NCBI GenBank assembly: GCA_019055375.1
Contig: JAHQIW010000355.1
Span: 241,576 to 305,575 of the forward strand
Length of the DNA: 64,000 bases
DNA from: Parelaphostrongylus tenuis
Lineage: Eukaryota > Nematoda > Chromadorea > Rhabditida > Metastrongylidae
Direction: 5' to 3'
The position numbers were made by a program, and so were the translations under genes. Of this stretch, positions 19,825-31,559 are shown piece after piece (position 1 is the first letter of the stretch; every line of letters starts with the position of its first letter). The notes under the pieces are model-generated. The model was given only the letters and a program-made list of their open reading frames with translations, ran no database searches and was not told the origin of the DNA.

Positions 19825-20150
19825 ATACGACCAGGCGGGAGTCGAACCCGCGTTTCATCTATACCGGGGTGCGTGCTACCACCACACCATCAAGGCACAT
19901 TCGCGCCACCACTTACTTTTCAACATCTCTATCATAACTGTCAGCCACCAGCCTTCAACAGATTTGGTCGGGTATCGGGTTCGTATCAGGTATCGGGTAT
20001 CGTGACGGGTTGAAGGTTAGTGGCTGACAGCTAATATAGAGATGTTGAAGAATGAGTGGTGGCGCAAATTTACTTCTGTGGTGTAGTGGTAGTACGCGTC
20101 CACGGTATGGAGGAAACGCGGGTTCGACTCCCGTCTGAGGTCGTATTTTG
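19825..20150. repeat. Head-to-head tRNA-derived foldback element 2
   Basis: The minus-strand head (about 19828-19900) and plus-strand head (about 20073-20143) share the B box gcgggttcgactcccg and the A-box-like tggtgtggtggtag/tggtgtagtggtag. The arms continue inward as an inverted repeat containing gcgccaccactta, caacatctctat and cagccaccagccttcaac. The spacer holds short repeats of gggtatcgg. T arms pair perfectly, but acceptor stems do not, so these are tRNA-derived repeats rather than tRNA genes. Confidence 0.75.
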
Positions 20151-20159
20151 CTCAACACT

Positions 20160-22400
20160 CAGTTCACTTAGGTATGTATGAAATATTATAACACTGCGAA
20201 AAAGGTAGTTAGAACAATACAAATTTCGAGCATTGGCTCTCGTATTCGTTAAGCGAGCGAATATCGAAAAGCATGGAGTTATATTTTGATTATTTTAAAA
20301 ATGGAAAGTACGATAGAGGCTGGTGTTGATGACCTGTCGGACTCTTTTGTAGTAAAACTGGCGCAGCTGTTGGAGGTCACCTCGAATAGAGTGGCAGAGA
20401 CATGTAGTTCATAACCTGAATATACCTGCGTCTCTTAGCTAGTGCATTGTCGTTTTGATCCGCAATTAACCACCAGTCCGCGACATGGAAGCTAGCCATG
20501 ACGCTAACTAGATCGAGCTACCCCCATAGAAATGTTCCATAAGAGCATAATTTGCAATGAAGCTCTAAAAAGCATATTTTAGGTAATATAACAACTTGAA
20601 ATTCGGCTCGTTCTATCGCTCTCGAGCCTCGATGGACTAATCGCAAGATCTGCGGCCATCACTGGATTTGCTTCCTTCCTGAAAAGTTTAGTAGTAAGGT
20701 ACCGAACTTCCCTTCTATCTACCACGTGAAGTCTCTGACTGTGGTAAACAATAGGGTATGATACGATTATCCGTGGATTCAAAATAAAGTCACAGATGGC
20801 TTTCCACATCTCAGTGGAATGGAGAATTACAAGTATTCAATAGAGGTTACAAATCCGGCCACGCGGAAGACAGCTGTAGTATAACTCTAGCGAACAAAAT
20901 TCGGATTGTAATCCTATGACATGTGAAAATAAATTGTTTGATTGAGGATATTAGTATAATAACTATTTACAACTCTTGTTATGAGGAGAAAGCTTGGAGC
21001 GGTACGGGAAGAAATCTCACACATACGAGGACGAAAACCTATTTGCATCATTTGGAAGGGATAAAATATGGTTCCAGATCTCTATAAAAGACCGCACGAC
21101 GTGATTCATTAGTGCTAATGATGCGCATATGCTATCAATGGTCATGAAGCTCATTCGTTGCCTACCATTTTTACTGGCTGTTGTTAAATGCCACGAGTTA
21201 GTTCACTTACTCTGATGTTTTGGCATATGAAGTAAGCTAATGAAATTCCCAAAGAAATCAAATGAATGCAATTCAATAAAAATCTACAATGATCTATGTT
21301 TGTACATTAGATAGCTAGTTGTCGCAAAAAAGAATTCTTTACCAATGTTTTTAAGTGATACAGTATCTATAAAGATAGAACATTATATATATATGTATAT
21401 ATAATGTATATTAGAATAAATATAGAAGAGGAGATTATAGATAGGTAAAACACTTGACTCGTACGGAGCAATTTTGATTTTTTATTCCAGAAATACATTA
21501 TCCTGTTGAGAGAATAGAGCGTTGGATGTTGAGTGCCCAGGATGTGAACATCTGATAAACCGACAAGCGGTGGACATGCACCGTCTTTGAAAACATTGCC
21601 CCCTTTCTCCCACATTACCCCTTCACACCAATCTCTCTCCGACGCCGTGGAACACATGCCAGTTAGGTGGGGTGCAATTAGGTGAGTGATACGAGATCTA
21701 GCAAAAAAAAAACCGTTGCTGTCGATGTTGACACCTGCTTGATAAGTTCACTACATTGTGGATTATTCATAGTATGCACTGCTCCAGAAAACTCTAGAGA
21801 TTAGAGAATAACATGCAAAATCCAAAGACAAAACAACCGACATAATTTTTTCGAAATTATTTCAAATGTCCGTTATAAACGTCCATTACGGGATTCTTTA
21901 GTCCTAATTTTGAACATTAATTGTTCAGTGTCAGAAACGATGCGAATGGTGCGGTAGTGGCGGCGACGTTCAGTATACGTGGTCCTGATTCGACTTTGCT
22001 TCGAGCCTACAAACTGCTCTCCTTCAAGAATAAAAAATCGAAACCATCCTTTCTAAGAAATTTTTCTGCGAACAGCATAGGGCTAGCGACTGATTGCGCT
22101 GATGCCTAGTAACTGACTAGCACTGTTATGTTCCTACTCCAGAAGATCAACCTAACAGGCATCGAACGATATACAGAAAAAAATAGCCACGTAGTCAGGT
22201 AAGCTACAGTGAAGTTTAAAAAACATCGAGGGATATGGGCATGGACAAAAACAATCGAATGCAAGAAGTTCTGGGACCTGCACCATAAAGTGCGTGCTGT
22301 TGTCTTTTTCAAAATAAAATATCTCCAATCATAGAAAATGAGCATTCCTACAAAATTTCAGCAAAAGCACTGAGTCACCACTACCAGAAATTGTGGTCCA
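20160..22400. other. Intergenic, weak open frames only
   Basis: No recognised gene. A minus-strand frame at 20579-20809 has protein-like composition (it includes FRKEANPVMAADLAISP) but no donor, acceptor or known domain that I can name. A GC-richer block at 21530-21660 is unexplained. Confidence 0.4.
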
Positions 22401-22409
22401 TATCGAGGA

Positions 22410-22589
22410 CGCTCAGTGGCATGCAGAGCATTCAACCTCTGACAGGTGCTGAGCTCACGTTAGGAGGTCGTGCAGTTTGGCGTCCTGTGTGGGGTCAGCT
22501 GTTTTGTGCACCTCCCACCATCTTCGGATATGTATTTATAACATTATAACACTGTTATGATAGCAGTAAAATGAAAAATTTACATTCAC

Positions 22590-22638
<49 letters not shown>

Positions 22639-22870
22639 GTCACCTTAACTGGATTCCGTGCTGGCATGCGCCGACCAGACCAGATCCATTAACGATTGGT
22701 TGCCGACAGCTCTAACTCATTGTTTCGAGGAAAGAGCGATAGTAGAATGGATAGTGGCTTCGGCTACACAGTGGTAGCGCGCATCCCCAGTATGGGCAAA
22801 ACATGAGTTCCACTCCAGCGTGGGGTCAGATGTTCTACACACTCGACATCCTCGGATATGAAACCTTTCA
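22410..22870 (+). repeat. tRNA-like remnants flanking a (TA)n tract
   Basis: Two degenerate tRNA-like heads lie at about 22410-22510 and 22755-22835 (cacagtggtagcgcgcatcc). Each is followed by a ggggtcag and atcttcggatatg or atcctcggatatg phrase. Between them is a (TA)n/(TG) tract at 22591-22637. Confidence 0.5.
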
Positions 22871-23639
22871 GTAAATAACCCACTCATATATACAAATTTA
22901 GTGATGGTCGGGATATACAGCCCTATTTCACAGAATGTGAAGAAATATACAAAGATCTCATTGTCAAATTATGTGTTTGCACATGCTTGTTCACTGGACA
23001 ATGTAGAAATCAACTCTTTTGCAGATGAGAGAACATTTGACAAGATTATGGATCTAGATTGTTACACACGCGCAGTGTGCTCTATTATGCATCTAGATTA
23101 AATCACATTGCAATCTGCTGATTGAAAAAATGCGCTTCTTTTGCTCCTCAAAAACCTTACAAAATCGAACAAATGTGCTCTGAAGTGAAATAGTGCTGTA
23201 TATGTTAATCTATTGTTTTTGAGTTGTCAAAGAAATGATAGTCCTAGTGCTTGAAGACAATTGAGCACAAAGTCTAGATTACGACATCCATCACTAGAGA
23301 TGAAAAGATCGTCATTGTCTAATAATGTTCAGAAACGAAAGTGACCTGTCGTCGTCTCATGACCAAATAAAGTGACTCATTTAAATGCTTCGACGTTTAT
23401 CAAATCATCTGCCAGGATTTGTGAGTATAAATGGCATTAGCTTCTACGTTTCGCTCTCCGTTACATTATATTTTTGAGTTCTGAAAAGTGGATTTCCTGT
23501 AAACTTCTGGCATAAGCATTATTCAACAACTCGAGGGTTTCACTAAGAACACTCGCCAATGTTAACCTTTCGGACTAGCGCATGTACATTGAGATCCACA
23601 AGTTTTAGAAAGCTTTTCTCGCTGGGAAAACTTTTTGAT

Positions 23640-23950
23640 TGAACCTTTAGTAATCATTCGGAAGCTTAAAATTCGGCAATTTAATAATATGTGTGGTCTC
23701 TGAAAAGATATTTTATTGCGCTGTAGAAGCGAAAATAAAATTAGATTCCATGCTCAATTCATTTTATTTGTTCGGTTGGACTCTGTGGATGGCTATTCGT
23801 TGGACTTTCAGCAGTCATTTGATAGCTCAAATCTCGACGATTTTAACTAAAAGGTTCTTTGAAAGGCTCACAAAGAGCGTTGTTAGGGCAAAGCAAAGAT
23901 CACGCTTCACTGTCAAAGGAGTAACCCGTCGTTGTGACTTCACAGTGGTT
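23640..23950 (+). repeat. R150 repeat, two units
   Basis: Two successive units carry taatcattcggaagctt and gtcatttgatagctc. Each is followed by a phrase like ttttattgcgctgtagaa and a caaagatcacgcttcact-like end. The spacing is about 150 bp. The overlapping 92-codon frame is repeat-derived. Confidence 0.6.
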
Positions 23951-24558
23951 TTCTCACAACTTCATAGCTGAATTATGGAATGAAAATATGAGGTCGTACC
24001 TACGAAGGTGTAGAACAAAGTACTTGCTACAATTCTAGCACTAGAAATCTAGAAAATTTCCCAAGCTGAGAAGAAAATTCTATATATTTGATTAAAATCG
24101 CACCTTTTCTAGGCTACTTTGAAATCTCTAGGCGCAGCTCAGTTTAAAAGATGGGCAATTATCGTTTATTATTTGAAAATAAGTTCCATTTTCAAAAAGG
24201 CTTACTTCGTTGATTTCCTCATATATGACGATTTTCTCTGAACGTTCACATGCTTCTGCTGCTTATATATGTAAAAGCATATCACGGTATTTTCTCTTGC
24301 TGTGTGAAGATTTTTCTGAATACCAAATCAGGCTTCAGAAATACTCAAACTGTCGTGTGGCACTAGAAACTGTTGAAAAACCATTTTGAACTATGGCCGA
24401 GCAAAATTGAGCGCTAACGATGAAATGTAGTATTATTCTTCTTGCTACAGTGCACTAGCAAGGCTTTGTCAAACATCAGTAACGATATTGAAAGCTCCGA
24501 GATCTAAACTATCGATTTTTTTTACTTTATTTCATTATCTTCACGGGGGTTTTTCACT

Positions 24559-24831
24559 GTGCGGATCCCAGTACTTCTAACGTTCAGTTTGTTCTTCGCC
24601 TTCTGCTTGAACGGCGTAGAATACTGGTTGAGCGACTCTCCTTACTATCTTGAGGATAACCTGGCCGTGACGCTCCATAAAGCGTTCTTGTTGATTGCCG
24701 CAAAGGGTTGGGGAGTGGAGCTCGGCTTCACGCGCACTGCGACGAGCACCACAACCACTCGGCCACGGCGTCCCAAACTATCGATTAAATACCAAAATGT
24801 CAAGGAAAAAACAAAAGAGATGCCATTCTGA
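24559..24831 (+). CDS. Candidate exon, unknown product
   Basis: An open frame richer in GC than its surroundings. It begins with a hydrophobic stretch (PVLLTFSLFFAFCLNG) resembling a signal peptide or membrane segment and ends in a Thr/Arg/Pro-rich tail (TSTTTTRPRRP). The frame opens at GTG, so a true start or upstream exon would be needed. I do not recognise a family and no partner exons were found. It could be chance. Confidence 0.2.
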   Translation: MRIPVLLTFSLFFAFCLNGVEYWLSDSPYYLEDNLAVTLHKAFLLIAAKGWGVELGFTRTATSTTTTRPRRPKLSIKYQNVKEKTKEMPF

Positions 24832-25349
24832 AGGGTGACAATGATGTGGAAGCGGAGATAACTCTCTCTCACCTCAGCCAGCAGTTTTCCAGCTTTAGAA
24901 AAATAAGCCTTGTTTCGCCGGAAGAGCTTTATTCAGGATCACTGTACCACCCGCTTCTCATTCATCTGCTATTTGTCCATATTTGAAGAACACAGATGTG
25001 AAGAGAAAATCTAGCAAAATAGTGAAGCAGAATATCATTTGTCAACAGCTTCAAAAATTTCACGATTTGTAGGAAACGAACTACTTCTTGCTGATTGTTT
25101 TTGCTCACATTCGTGAATTAATCATCTGCATTCTCATTCGTCATCCTTCCTGCCCTTGGCAGTTTAATAACGACATATCGCCCCAAATAATTACAATAGT
25201 GGCATGAACGAGAGTTTGATTCATCATCTAGCTTGATAACATCAACAAAAAACTGGTTTTTTAGGATCGGGGGACAGAAAATTCAATTATCAATGTGTCA
25301 ATGAGAAAACTCATTAGCAAACAACGATCGATAAGTGGTTTTCTGACGT

Positions 25350-25560
25350 AAAAGGTATTGGATAGTTTTTTTTTCAACAATGGAAAAAAATGTTCGTACG
25401 CTCTAATAATGTGACAAAATTAATATGTAAACTCTGAAGGTATATTTTAACTGTCGGAAACATTGAAAACCAAATTTAGTCATGCAGTGATGAAAATATG
25501 CGCCACATCTGACTCATCGAGCTACCTGGTAAACTGTAGTTGACACTAGTTTTATGCATG
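25350..25560 (+). repeat. Dispersed repeat shared with 63.7-64.0 kb
   Basis: The segment and 63735-64000 share, in order, atggaaaaaaatgttcg, gaaaacattgaaa, gcagtgatgaaaatatg and ctacctggtaaactgtagtt or close variants. No coding content is seen. The element boundary on the right lies outside the window in the second copy. Confidence 0.6.
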
Positions 25561-26376
25561 ATAATACATAGATTAAGTACTGATACGTACTCTTCCATAC
25601 ACTTTCTAGTAAGATTAATATCGCTGATTTTGATTTTTTTCCCTTAACCATTGTCTTACTTCTAGGGCTTTGGGTAGTAGATTTTTACTTCGGTAATCTA
25701 AGTTGATTCTTTCCTGTGAAACTTGTGAAACATCAAAATCAAGTCAAAATAAATAAATATTACTAGATTGATTGATAATATGCATGGCAAGAGATAATAA
25801 TAATAGTATGTAATATCATTAAATGTATATATAGCCTGAAATTTCATAGATAAAACGGTTTAATTTCTGCAAAAGAGGCTGACAAACACGCGTGCTATAT
25901 GGTAAAGAGATGTTTATCCAAGTTCTGTTTTTATTTTTTCGAAAATAGAATAGATAAAAATTGAAATACTAAACCAGCAAAGTTGCTAAAAATTACTGAA
26001 ATTACTATTGAGCACTATTTTACAGCACAGACCGCTCCTGTCTATGGACTTCCAGGTAATATCACTAGAAAACTGTATACCGAGATTATTGGAATTCAAA
26101 AATGACTATTTCTGAAAAAAAAAACTCCAGGATGATAATAATAATTCGAATTGTTATTGTATCCCATTCTCAACGGTCTTCAAGATATTTTTCATATGAC
26201 TTCTGATATTATTGTCTTTCTTAAGATGTTTTTCATAGTTGTCGAATTCCTAGCGTTACTTAGAATTCAAATAAAAGGGTGGACTGAACAAAGATCGCAA
26301 TACACTTACGAATCGCCTCGGTAGCAAGACCTCCATGCTTTCAAGAAGAGAATAGAATATTTGAATAGACAACCAC

Positions 26377-26485
26377 CCTCGTTCGCGTTGATGACGACCA
26401 GAAGTGCAATACGGGCAGGAACATAACGATGCCGACGGCAATGGCGGTCGTGAAGGCGGTGTCATAAGTAGCTGCGACTGAATCG
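26377..26485 (-). CDS. Candidate exon encoding one membrane segment
   Basis: After a gttcag acceptor, one minus-strand frame reads DSVAATYDTAFTTAIAVG followed by IVMFLPVLHFWSSS. It is GC-rich against an AT-rich background and has a strong hydrophobic span. The downstream donor (gtggtt) is weak. No neighbouring exons or family could be assigned. Confidence 0.25.
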
Positions 26486-26594
26486 CTGAACTATTATCAC
26501 CAACAATGAAGCCGTTCTTTGTCGTTTTCGTATTTGTCGTTGATTAGATGATAACAACAACAACTTCAATGGCATTCTAGTTTGTTCAGAGTCA

Positions 26595-27066
26595 TTGTTT
26601 TTCAATCACTACAGTCGTAACGCACTAGGCTCGTTTCAACTATTTTCACTAATGATATTGAGGGTGAGGTTTGCTATGTATTCGTTTATTGAAGAGTTCT
26701 ATTTAGATCACCTCATGCACGGTCTCAGAGTGGACACTCGACGAATCACGCATGAGCAAATAGTGTGGAGGCAGGAAGCAGACTATTTCTTCACCACAAG
26801 TTCAAAAAATGTGGGAGACCGTCAACAAAACCTTTTGCGACCGTATGGGCGATATTTTGTTCATAGCGCTCTGGACCTTTCTCGACTATACGTACTTGTT
26901 TCGGTACATCCGTGTCGCGGAGGCTTCAATCCTCATGTGCAGATTTCGATTCATGCTACAAAATGGTGGCCTAAAGCTTCCTTTGAAGTCTGTTTTATTT
27001 CAGCCTGAAATTTCTTTTCTTAAACAATACACAAAAACTGCTCTGTACAATAGGGCGATGATCTAG
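26595..27066 (+). CDS. Long overlapping open frames, unknown
   Basis: Two overlapping plus-strand frames (26595-27008, 137 codons; 26809-27066, 85 codons) cover a GC-richer block. One contains HEQIVWRQEADYFFTTS, the other DILFIALWTFLDYTYLF. I recognise no domain and cannot choose a frame. A decayed gene or a chance frame are both possible. Confidence 0.15.
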
Positions 27067-27781
27067 GGGCCAGCTAGCTGCATCTTCACTGATTACTGAT
27101 TGCTCAATAAGTATCGATTTGTGTGCTCATAGAAGTCTTGTTTGAAGGTTTTGATTTGAAAGTTGACTAGCCAGACTGCAATTGGTTAGTATGAATGGGT
27201 AAAATTGTCTTAACATTTTCCGATTCCGATTATATTTCTGGATGCTGAGATAATGAGAAGTCAATGCTTTCCTTATTACACACCGAGCTTCGGCTTCGGC
27301 GAATCATCCCCACTTTCGCTTGAATAGAAAAACTTATATGGATTAGCTAAGCTGATTCAACAAATGAACAAATTATAAACGACAACAATTTGAACAATTT
27401 TCAATAATGTCTGCAGAGAATAACTGCTCATTATGACAGGACAGAATGTTAACAAAAAAATTGTTGCATTTTTTTGGGCTCCATTCTCTACAAAAATGTT
27501 CAAGGATATAGTTAAGCGTTTTCCTGGAAACTATGCAATCAAAAAACAAAGAACGTCTGGAAATGAAGCGTTTATGTGACGGAAGTGTTATGATCCAGAA
27601 AACGATGATATGTGATTTCTTCAACATAAGTTTAGTCTAATGTTTGTATAGGAAAGAATTGTCATATGCCTACTAATCCCTTAGTTATTTTCCATGCTTT
27701 CAATCACATTCGTAGCATAGTGGAGATTACTGAGTGCATATTAAGCCTATACAATGATTTGCGTGTGTGAAAGATATGCCA

Positions 27782-28075
27782 AAGCACGTGTGGTGCAGTA
27801 GTCGAAGACGCTCTGTGACACACACGGTCGATCAGTCGATGCTTTAATCCCGCGTTCAGGGCTCATCAAGCTTTCCATCCCTCCGGGGTTAATGAATTGA
27901 TACTATACCTGTCTAGAAAAATTGCAGAACTGACTTGATATATTGGTAGGCACTCACGACTCATTGTAAAGGCTAGAAACGTATCAAGTCACCTTGAAGA
28001 AAGCTAAAAATTGAGAACAGTTGCATGGCGCATCCCTCAGGGATTGATTAGCGCTGAGGACTTGATCCTTTATCT
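27782..28075 (+). mobile_element. SINE-1 copy
   Basis: The plus-strand copy starts with a decayed A box (gtggtgcagtagtcgaagac) and continues with the body phrases catccctccggggttaat and gactcattgtaaaggct. It ends in cgcatccctcagggattgat. The head-body-tail order equals that of the 29.3-29.6 kb copy. Confidence 0.75.
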
Positions 28076-29314
28076 TCTGAAGAAAGGTATTTTTTCGAGA
28101 AAGTCTAGTAGAGATTTACCGATGACTGATGAATGGGTGGTTGCTTATCTGAAGACAGTACTACAATAAGCGACCACATTGTGTAACTCAGAGTGTCTGT
28201 AACCATTGCGCTGCATGTCTTCGGTAACTATACAGAGCAGTTTCTGCCAGTATTCTTACGATCATTTTTTGATTCCCATTTTCCACTGTATGTGAAGCAT
28301 TCAATTTATTCAAACAACAAGACGTACTACAAGCATTTTGATTAGTACCAAATTTTTTCCCAATTGACAAATACTGTAATCGAACTACTGCCTCGAGTTG
28401 CTCTCAAGACCATGTAAGCTGCATTATAGACGTATCGTCGTTATAGACGTTATAGACGATATATTCAATTGAAATTCGTGTAGTCACTGATTTCTGAAAA
28501 CTGTGATAGCTTTAAAATCCACGGTCGTTTATTGTTATCTTATCACTAGAATATCACTATTATATAAAGAGTACATACCCTGGTCAGTCAAATTAATGGA
28601 TTTTCCTCGTCGTATTAATCACTCAAACTGTGCGACTACAATGAAATGCAAGAGCGCAACCAATTACTGAGTTGTGCGAAGTTCAATGAATGTGAAAAAG
28701 TAGTTGAATGAAGAAGTTTAATGCACGATTTCAGCCCTTATTCCTTGAAGTGACACATCAGAGCTCGAAATAAACATCATTAATTGAAGTAAGAGTCATC
28801 AATCTGGAAATACGCGAAAATGTTTTAGGCCTTTTCGAGACTGATAGGCCAGTGACTTACATAGTTTCGGATGTACCGCTTGTTTCATCAAGACCACACG
28901 CCCCACTTGTCACCCTTAGTGATAGGGAACGAGAAAGCATCTTTCAGCGACACGTGAAAATACGGTTTTCGCCATTTCTCTCAACCGATTCTTCACGTTT
29001 TTAAACGTGCATATATTGCCTTTCAAGCAATTTTTTCTAAAACCTTGCTATAAAATGATGAAACGGGTAGTAAGGCCGAAACGTAAGTAGGTTACCGACG
29101 TATCAACTCGAAAGGCTCAAATCATTCTCGCAGCCATACTGAATAAAAAATAACCTTGATCATCAAATTAAAAATTATTGATTGCTAATGCCGAGGATCA
29201 AAGGAGACTGGTTTTGAAACATTATTACGCGCATTAGGTGATAACGATTCCGACAGCTGCAAGTTGGATTGTCATGTGAATAACAAAACATTAAAGGATA
29301 AGGAATATAACACT

Positions 29315-29598
29315 CGGCGTTGATCAATCCCTGAGGGATGCGCCTATGCATTCGCCTTCAATTTCTGACTTCGTTTAAAGTGATTGAATGCATATCTGGC
29401 CTTTACAATGACTCGCGGTGGGCTCCCGCTGAATCGAGTCAGTGCTGCTTATCCTCCTAGACAAGTCCGGGACTTTTCCAATACCAATTTACCGACACCG
29501 GAGGGATGGATAGCTTGACGAGCTATGAGCGCGAGATTGAACCATTGGCCTCGTGTGCGACGCAGAGCACCTCTAACCACTGCGCTACATGAGCTCAA
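29315..29598 (-). mobile_element. SINE-1 copy, best preserved
   Basis: Minus strand: tRNA-derived head with A box tagcgcagtggttagagg and B box ggttcaatctc about 40 nt apart. The body has catccctccggtgtcgg, gcagcactgactcgat and gagtcattgtaaaggcc. The 3' tail is cgcatccctcagggattgat. It looks like a Pol III-transcribed tRNA-derived SINE, mobilised in trans by a LINE (inference). Confidence 0.8.
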
Positions 29599-29599
29599 C

Positions 29600-31060
29600 A
29601 AAGCATGATTAGAGAATATTCGCTATCAACAACCGTCTTGTATATGTCGGCATCGCTAAGTGGTGTGCTCCGTTTGAGAGGTACCACAGCGAAGATTCAA
29701 CTTGAACGACAACAAAGACAAACAATGTAGAAGACTGACTTGAGTTACATCGGCTTTGAAGAAGACGAAGACGTGGAAACATTTGAATGCTACTTATTCG
29801 AAACACTGAAATGTGCGCAGCGCGTCTAAGAATTGCATCCGAATCCTCAGAAGCGTCGTAATGATTATGAAGAAACTGAAATGGGAAAATTATGAAAGAA
29901 TTAGATCTGCTATTCCAAAGTCTACCATTCAAAACGTGATTTGCAAAGTTGAGCAGTTGAAGACTAATAACAATAATAAATGGACGTCCTTTCATCTTTC
30001 ATCGACATCGACTAATTTTCTACTTCGCTGTAAACGTTGAATATTGTTTGTGAAGATGTCTGAAGCCTTTCGAGGTTTGTACGTCAGTAGGATGGAACAG
30101 TCCGCCCGCTACCACTATAACGTCTCCCCAACCCTGCATTACTCTTTACGGACGGCAGCATAATTGATATTGCCAGTGACGCACGGTATTTGTTCTTCAG
30201 CAAAGATTTTTTCTTTGTTTCGCGTTGTACTTCGAATTCCTTGCAGCATTTCGGTGAAACGTTACTGTTGTCTACAAGTTTGTATAGTTTTTGTGCATAT
30301 ATAACTCTGTATAACATGTACATATATAACATATATACGTATAAAGAAAACTCCGCATGTGAAAAGTAATTTCATTTGCTCACTAACAGTGAGCCATAAG
30401 GAACCTAAGTCAGTTTGAGTTTCGCGTTGGCAGGGATTTGAGCTGTCGAATAAGTCTCGTGAAGTCCAAGAAAGTGATCCACAGACTCCAATTGAGCAGT
30501 TAAGGCAAATCGAGTGTAAAACATGATTTCATTTTTTGATACTACATCACACTCAGAATCCTTTTTGAAAACCAAGCAGAGCGTTCGAATCTCCAAAAGT
30601 TAAGTTTTTGAATGGTCATTTGAATTCTGCATAAAAGGCCTTGCTCATTGGAAAAAGACTTTGAAATTTTGAGGGTGAAATGACACTTATCGCCCGCAAA
30701 GGGATGAAGTGTGGTTCGGTGTGAAGCGTGTGGTTCTGTTGAAGTGGGCGACACCGTCGAAAAGTACGTGGGTTACTTATGTACCAACCTCGAAAAGGCT
30801 CTAAACATTCTCACATTCAATACAAAGTGTTCCATGAAGAGTGAAGTTTTTCGTGTTGAGCTACTTTCAGACACTGGTCATGGAAGCTCTCCCATAAATA
30901 CTAGATCAGTAAAACAGTCTTTAACACCGCGAAAAATTCGAATTCTATATTTGTTCCACACACTATCGTGTATGTCAATTTTGGATATATCTGAGGGATA
31001 TTTTCATAGTGCATAGTATAGTATAGTAGAAAAGCACCTGGAGTGGATTTGTCGCAAGCG
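29600..31060. other. Intergenic, nothing recognised
   Basis: Several open frames of 63-128 codons occur on both strands, but none has a recognisable motif or supporting splice sites. Confidence 0.4.
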
Positions 31061-31077
31061 CGTGCTGCTTTGAGCAA

Positions 31078-31383
31078 GACAGTGCGAGAACAATACCTTA
31101 CACTGCAGAGAAGACGAGGGAAAAGTTTGATGAACTGGAGAAAGTCGAGGTCTTGGCACACCCAGCCTACATTCCAGATGCAGTGCCGTCCGATTATGGT
31201 CTGTTCCGCTCAATGGAACATTTTCTGTGTGGACGCCGATTCCAGACATTGGATTGAGTGAAAAAAGCATGCCAGGAGTTTTTTGGTAATAAGCCCAAAG
31301 AATGGTAATTTGAGCAGATCCGGAAGCCTGCAGATTGTTGGCAGAAGATCGTGGATAATGATGGCCCTTATTTTGAGGAGTAA
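31078..31383 (+). pseudogene. Mariner transposase C-terminal remnant
   Basis: One plus-strand frame reads DSAR, then TAEKTREKFDELEKVEV, LAHPAYIPDAVPSDYGLF, RSMEHFLCGRRFQ and finally WQKIVDNDGPYFEE followed by a stop. These match the catalytic end of DDD mariner transposases: the second Asp in the HDNAR position, the third in PSDYGLF. Spacing between the two is 37 residues instead of 34, and in-frame stops occur (31258 and before the WQK motif). The N-terminal half is not present nearby. Confidence 0.85.
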
Positions 31384-31559
31384 TCATTGTTGTTTTCAAT
31401 TAAATTTATGGTACAACTCTAGATTTCAGCAGGTGTTGAGAACTTTTTTCTCAACCTAATAGTACTGAAGAGGTGACTGAATGCACATCTAACGTTCACA
31501 TGTCAACCAACGCATGATATATGGAAATCGAGATAACTTATCTTGATTAGCTGAAGCGA

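Noticed and set aside
19828..20143. True tRNA genes in the foldback element.
   Set aside because: T arms pair, but acceptor and anticodon arms do not form a complete cloverleaf.
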